The notes below the pieces were generated by a model. That model worked only from the letters and a program-made list of their open reading frames with translations, had not been told where the DNA came from and did not search any database. A stretch of 18,492 nucleotides of DNA from Treponema sp. (GTDB lineage Bacteria; Spirochaetota; Spirochaetia; Treponematales; Breznakiellaceae), in assembly GCA_009780595.1 (NCBI GenBank), contig WQZT01000004.1, positions 1-18,492 of the forward strand, in the 5' to 3' direction. The translations under genes and the position numbers were made by a program. Every line of letters starts with the position of its first letter. Positions within the stretch are counted from its first letter, which is position 1. Positions 15,761-18,492 of this stretch are shown here, piece by piece.

Positions 15761-16035
15761 TTAAGCCCCGCATCGATGAGCGCAACAAGACTGTCTACCG
15801 CGCTTTGTTCGTCGTCTCCCTGGGCGCTGATCTCTATGTGAGTGTCCTTCTTCAGCATCATAGCCATCACCAACGCAATCGATTTGGCAGAGCAGCTTTT
15901 AACGGCTGCGCCGCCTTCGTCAAGTTTTGTGACGGTAATATCCGAACTATATTTTTTCGCCTCTCGTGTAAACAGTGATCCCGGTCTGGCATGTAATCCA
16001 GATTTATTGATCAGCATAGTTTTTTTTGCATACAT
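15754..16035 (-). CDS. ptsH: Phosphocarrier protein HPr
   Basis: A 93-residue HPr. The active-site His is at position 15 in NKSGLHARPG, exactly the usual site, phosphorylated by enzyme I. A Ser in SAKSIALVMAMML (about residue 52) corresponds to the regulatory HPr-kinase site. The end, DDEQSAVDSLVALIDAGL, is the usual last helix. GGGGGA four bases before ATG 16035 supports the start; codons 3-6 contain eight adenines in a row. It follows ptsI after 31 bases and is surely co-transcribed with it. No sugar-specific enzyme II lies in the window; spirochaetes often keep a partial PTS with a regulatory rather than transport role, so that is possible here. Confidence 0.96.
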   Translation of the reverse strand: MYAKKTMLINKSGLHARPGSLFTREAKKYSSDITVTKLDEGGAAVKSCSAKSIALVMAMMLKKDTHIEISAQGDDEQSAVDSLVALIDAGLNE

Positions 16036-16066
16036 ACAATCCCCCTATTATTAAAACATTAAAACT

Positions 16067-17791
16067 TCACGTTAAAAGTTCATCCATCTCTGCTTTGAGT
16101 AATTCTTCAATTTGACAAGCCATCGTCAAAGCCTGAAGTTTACCAACCAATTGCTGAGCCTTGTCCATGGTAAGTTTGCTAATTACACGTTTTACCGCCG
16201 GAACATTGTATCCCGTCATGCTAAACTTTTTTATCCCCATACCAATGAACGCCATCACTGCCATGGCGTCTCCACCGATCTCGCCGCACACACTCAAACT
16301 CTTTCCCGCCTTTTCAAAAGCCAGACTAACTTGATGAATCAGCTTAAACATTGCAGGATTGTAACTTTGATAATACATAGCTACATTGGAGTTCAGTCTG
16401 TCAACAGCCATGAGATACTGACAGAGATCGTTGGTTCCTATACTGGCAAAATCAACCTCGTGCACGACAACATCTGCCAGTACGGCAATGGCGGGTATTT
16501 CTATCATAATACCCACGGGCATTTTTTCGTTAAACAAATATCCTTCTTTTCGCAGCTCCTGCTTGCACTCTTCCACATGCGCTTTCGCCTTCTGAATATC
16601 TTCTATGCTGCCCACCATGGGAAACATCAATGCCAAGTTCCCGTGGGCGCTTGCTCTCAAAGCTGCTCGAAGCTGGGTCTTAAATACGTCGAGCTTTTGA
16701 AAGCAAAGTCTCAGGGCGCGGCAGCCGAGAAAAGGATTATCCTCTTTGGGCAGGTGCATACTTTCAAGCGTTTTATCGCCGCCTATATCCAGCGTGCGGA
16801 GTATCACCTGCCTTTCACCGTAGGTTTCCACCGCTTTTTTATACACATAGTACTGCTGGTTTTCGCTGGGCAATTCTTTTCCCTGCATAAAAAGAAACTC
16901 ACTTCGAAAAAGCCCTACACCGTCAGTATACGCCGCAGCTTCCAGTTCTTCATCGTTTACCGAACCGATATTGAGAAATATGTCTATTCGCGTTCCGTCT
17001 GCCATGACAGGATCAATCGAGCGGAATGTTTGCAATTCTTTTATTGTGTGAAGATAAGCGGCTTTCTTTTTTTCGTATTCGGCAGTTTCTTGTTCGTTGG
17101 GTTGCACGAGAAGATCACCGTCTACAGCGTCAACAATAACGGCGATATTATTTTGTATCGAAGCCATCACGCCGCTTACACCCAACAAAGCAGGTATCTC
17201 ATAACTTCTGGCAATAATTGCCGAATGCGAAGTATTGCCTCCCGTTTCGGTAACAATCGCGAGCACGTTTTTTTTATTCAACGTAGCTGTATCAGACGGT
17301 AAAAGATCGTGGGCACAAATAACGACGGGATGATCAAGCTGCGAAAGATTTTTTTCTTCCTGCCCCGCCCAAATTCGAAGGATACGATTTTTTACATCCC
17401 GAAAATCGGCGCTACGCTCCTGCATCAGCTCATCATCCATTTCGGAAAAAATCTGCGCGTACTTTTCATACACTGTATCAATAGCGTATTCACCGTTATG
17501 GGATTCTTCGTTGATTAAAGCAAGTATTTCATCAACAATAGTTTCATCGCACAGAATATCTTCATGGGCTTCAAATATTCCAACTTTATCGGTATCCTCG
17601 GCAGACATCTTTTCTTGCAGTTTTTTTATTTCGTCTGCCGCCTTTTTTGTAACTTCACTAAACCGATACCTATGCTCTGCTTTTTCATCTGCGGAGATGT
17701 TGTGTTTGTCAATCGTTGCTGTAAATGGCGTGTACACAAAAGCCTTACCGAGAGCTATACCTTTAGACACTGGCAATCCCTTAAAAACCAT
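16067..17791 (-). CDS. ptsI: Phosphoenolpyruvate-protein phosphotransferase, PTS enzyme I
   Basis: A 574-residue cytoplasmic enzyme that autophosphorylates from PEP and passes phosphate to HPr. ATG 17791 is chosen over 17827 because GGAGGAG lies just upstream. It also places the phosphohistidine of GGNTSHSAIIAR at residue 189, as in E. coli EI. The N-terminal HPr-binding helical domain is followed by that swivelling His domain, then the PEP-binding barrel: DGVGLFRSEFLFM, LRTLDIGGDK, NPFLGCRALRLC, MFPMVGSIEDI, GIMIEIPAIAV, FASIGTNDLCQYLMAVDR and the Cys in SVCGEIGGD. Length and motifs are all normal. It heads a ptsI-ptsH operon. A terminator of the preceding gene ends about 40 bases upstream, so its own promoter should lie in that short gap; TTAACA is a weak -35 candidate. 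Confidence 0.96.
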   Translation of the reverse strand: MVFKGLPVSKGIALGKAFVYTPFTATIDKHNISADEKAEHRYRFSEVTKKAADEIKKLQEKMSAEDTDKVGIFEAHEDILCDETIVDEILALINEESHNGEYAIDTVYEKYAQIFSEMDDELMQERSADFRDVKNRILRIWAGQEEKNLSQLDHPVVICAHDLLPSDTATLNKKNVLAIVTETGGNTSHSAIIARSYEIPALLGVSGVMASIQNNIAVIVDAVDGDLLVQPNEQETAEYEKKKAAYLHTIKELQTFRSIDPVMADGTRIDIFLNIGSVNDEELEAAAYTDGVGLFRSEFLFMQGKELPSENQQYYVYKKAVETYGERQVILRTLDIGGDKTLESMHLPKEDNPFLGCRALRLCFQKLDVFKTQLRAALRASAHGNLALMFPMVGSIEDIQKAKAHVEECKQELRKEGYLFNEKMPVGIMIEIPAIAVLADVVVHEVDFASIGTNDLCQYLMAVDRLNSNVAMYYQSYNPAMFKLIHQVSLAFEKAGKSLSVCGEIGGDAMAVMAFIGMGIKKFSMTGYNVPAVKRVISKLTMDKAQQLVGKLQALTMACQIEELLKAEMDELLT

Positions 17792-17830
17792 TTCTCCTCC
17801 ACAATAAAAGTTATCGAACAAGTCCACTGT

Positions 17831-17855
17831 TAAAAAGCGGAGGCTAACCTCCGCT
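17831..17855 (-). terminator. Rho-independent terminator of the COG4091-type gene
   Basis: On the minus strand AGCGGAGG (17855-17848) pairs with CCTCCGCT (17843-17836) around TTAG and is followed by TTTT AA. It begins nine bases after the stop of the oxidoreductase gene and separates it from ptsI. There is no T-run for the plus strand. Confidence 0.88.
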
Positions 17856-17863
17856 CAAAACAC

Positions 17864-18492
17864 TTAGGTAAAAAGAGCGTCTTGCAGCTTTCGCAATTGT
17901 ATCATAAGGGAACTTTCATCCAGCTTTACATCGGCATAGGTGATCAATTCGCCTTTTTTTATATCCCTGAGAACCTGGGTTTTTTTATTTACCAGACCCA
18001 TTGGGAGCATATTTTTCGCTTTTGCTTCTTTCGCTGAAACAAAAGTGCCCCGGATCGTAAAGCCGCCAATTCCATCAAGATTCTCTCCGGCTTTCAGATC
18101 CCGTTTGGCAATTGTCGCCGTCTCCGCAACCAGCCCGAAACGCGGAACGATGGTCGGCACCTGATCGATGCACGCTTTGGCTACAGTAAGCGGCGTTTCC
18201 AAACTGCACAAATGGTACGGTCTGTACAGCACATAATTTGGCCCGCTGCCCATGTGCAGATACTCAAACTCGTGGTTAATACACGGCAAGTGAGAGGCGA
18301 TGATGATAAAAACCCCTGGGGTAATACCGTTAATATATTCTATAGTCCGATAACTTGAAAGTATCCCGCCCCGCCCTTCGCTTTTCAGGGAAAGAAGATC
18401 GGGCAGCTCTTTGACCTGGGCGCTTGGGCCGTGCGCGCCCATAACATCAGGAAGAAAGCCTGTGGCATTCGCCATAGCGGTCATTTCCACCA
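17864..18492 (-). CDS. COG4091-type NAD(P)-dependent oxidoreductase with SAF domain, C-terminal part
   Basis: The last 208 or so residues of a protein whose start lies beyond the window's right edge. The sequence MANATGFLPDVMGAHGPSA, then SYRTIEYINGITPGVFIII, EYLHMGSGPNYVLYRPYHLC and SLETPLTVAKACI matches the family often labelled predicted homoserine dehydrogenase with a C-terminal SAF domain. The SAF part follows (ETATIAKRDLKAGENLDGIG, MGLVNKKTQVLRDIKKGE). Such proteins have an N-terminal Rossmann domain, not visible here, and their substrate is generally a sugar- or polyol-derived compound rather than proven homoserine. The first in-window Met codons are internal. The gene ends in a good intrinsic terminator and shares direction with ptsI-ptsH but probably not the transcript. 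Confidence 0.82.
   Translation of the reverse strand, partial: VEMTAMANATGFLPDVMGAHGPSAQVKELPDLLSLKSEGRGGILSSYRTIEYINGITPGVFIIIASHLPCINHEFEYLHMGSGPNYVLYRPYHLCSLETPLTVAKACIDQVPTIVPRFGLVAETATIAKRDLKAGENLDGIGGFTIRGTFVSAKEAKAKNMLPMGLVNKKTQVLRDIKKGELITYADVKLDESSLMIQLRKLQDALFT

Noticed and set aside
16112..17302. Long plus-strand ORF (396 codons) opposite ptsI
   Set aside because: ptsI is unmistakable on the other strand; this frame has no family motif.
17792..17827. Upstream ATG for ptsI
   Set aside because: GGAGGAG precedes ATG 17791, and only that start puts the active-site His at position 189.

Overview
The window looks like chromosomal DNA of a treponeme (Spirochaetota). The best marker is an apparent cytoplasmic filament protein CfpA, a family known only from treponemes. 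It is followed by a conserved unknown gene and a pyruvate phosphate dikinase-like gene, and preceded by divergent genes for a von Willebrand factor A (vWA) protein and a pallilysin-like protein. As I recall it, this order matches the T. pallidum TP0746-TP0751 block. The fairly GC-rich sequence and the lipoprotein with a sulfatase-modifying-factor domain would fit the host-gut treponemes better than T. pallidum itself; that is inference, since no phylogenetic test could be run.

Layout. Positions 1-472 (minus) hold the start of a YebC/PmpR-type regulator and a small CxxC protein. 578-1684 (plus) is a NeuB/SpsE-type sialic-acid synthase homologue, convergent with 1713-3896 (minus), the vWA protein plus pallilysin-family pair. 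From an AT-rich divergent intergenic region, 4101-9995 (plus) carries cfpA, an unknown two-domain protein and the ppdK-like gene, ending in a 17-18 bp tandem repeat and a strong intrinsic terminator. 10167-12116 (minus) holds two lipoprotein genes. The second has an FGE/C-type-lectin-like domain, and an 8-copy heptanucleotide repeat lies between its only plausible ATG and its signal peptide. 12307-14028 (plus) is a long-chain acyl-CoA ligase, followed by a small membrane protein (minus) and a class V aminotransferase of the cysteine-desulfurase-like type (plus). 15754-17791 (minus) is ptsI-ptsH, and the right edge is the C-terminal part of a COG4091-type oxidoreductase with a SAF domain.

Most interesting points. 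(1) The heptamer tract 12042-12097 puts the lipoprotein out of frame with its ATG in the sequence given; 7 or 10 copies would restore it. This is the hallmark of a phase-variable surface protein. (2) The PPDK-like protein keeps the phosphohistidine and PEP/pyruvate domains but has lost the recognisable ATP-binding motifs. (3) The pallilysin/vWA pair lacks HEXXH and has a degenerate MIDAS. (4) The 3' end of ppdK, including its stop codon, is tandemly repeated about six times. No CRISPR array, insertion sequence, rRNA or tRNA gene was found.
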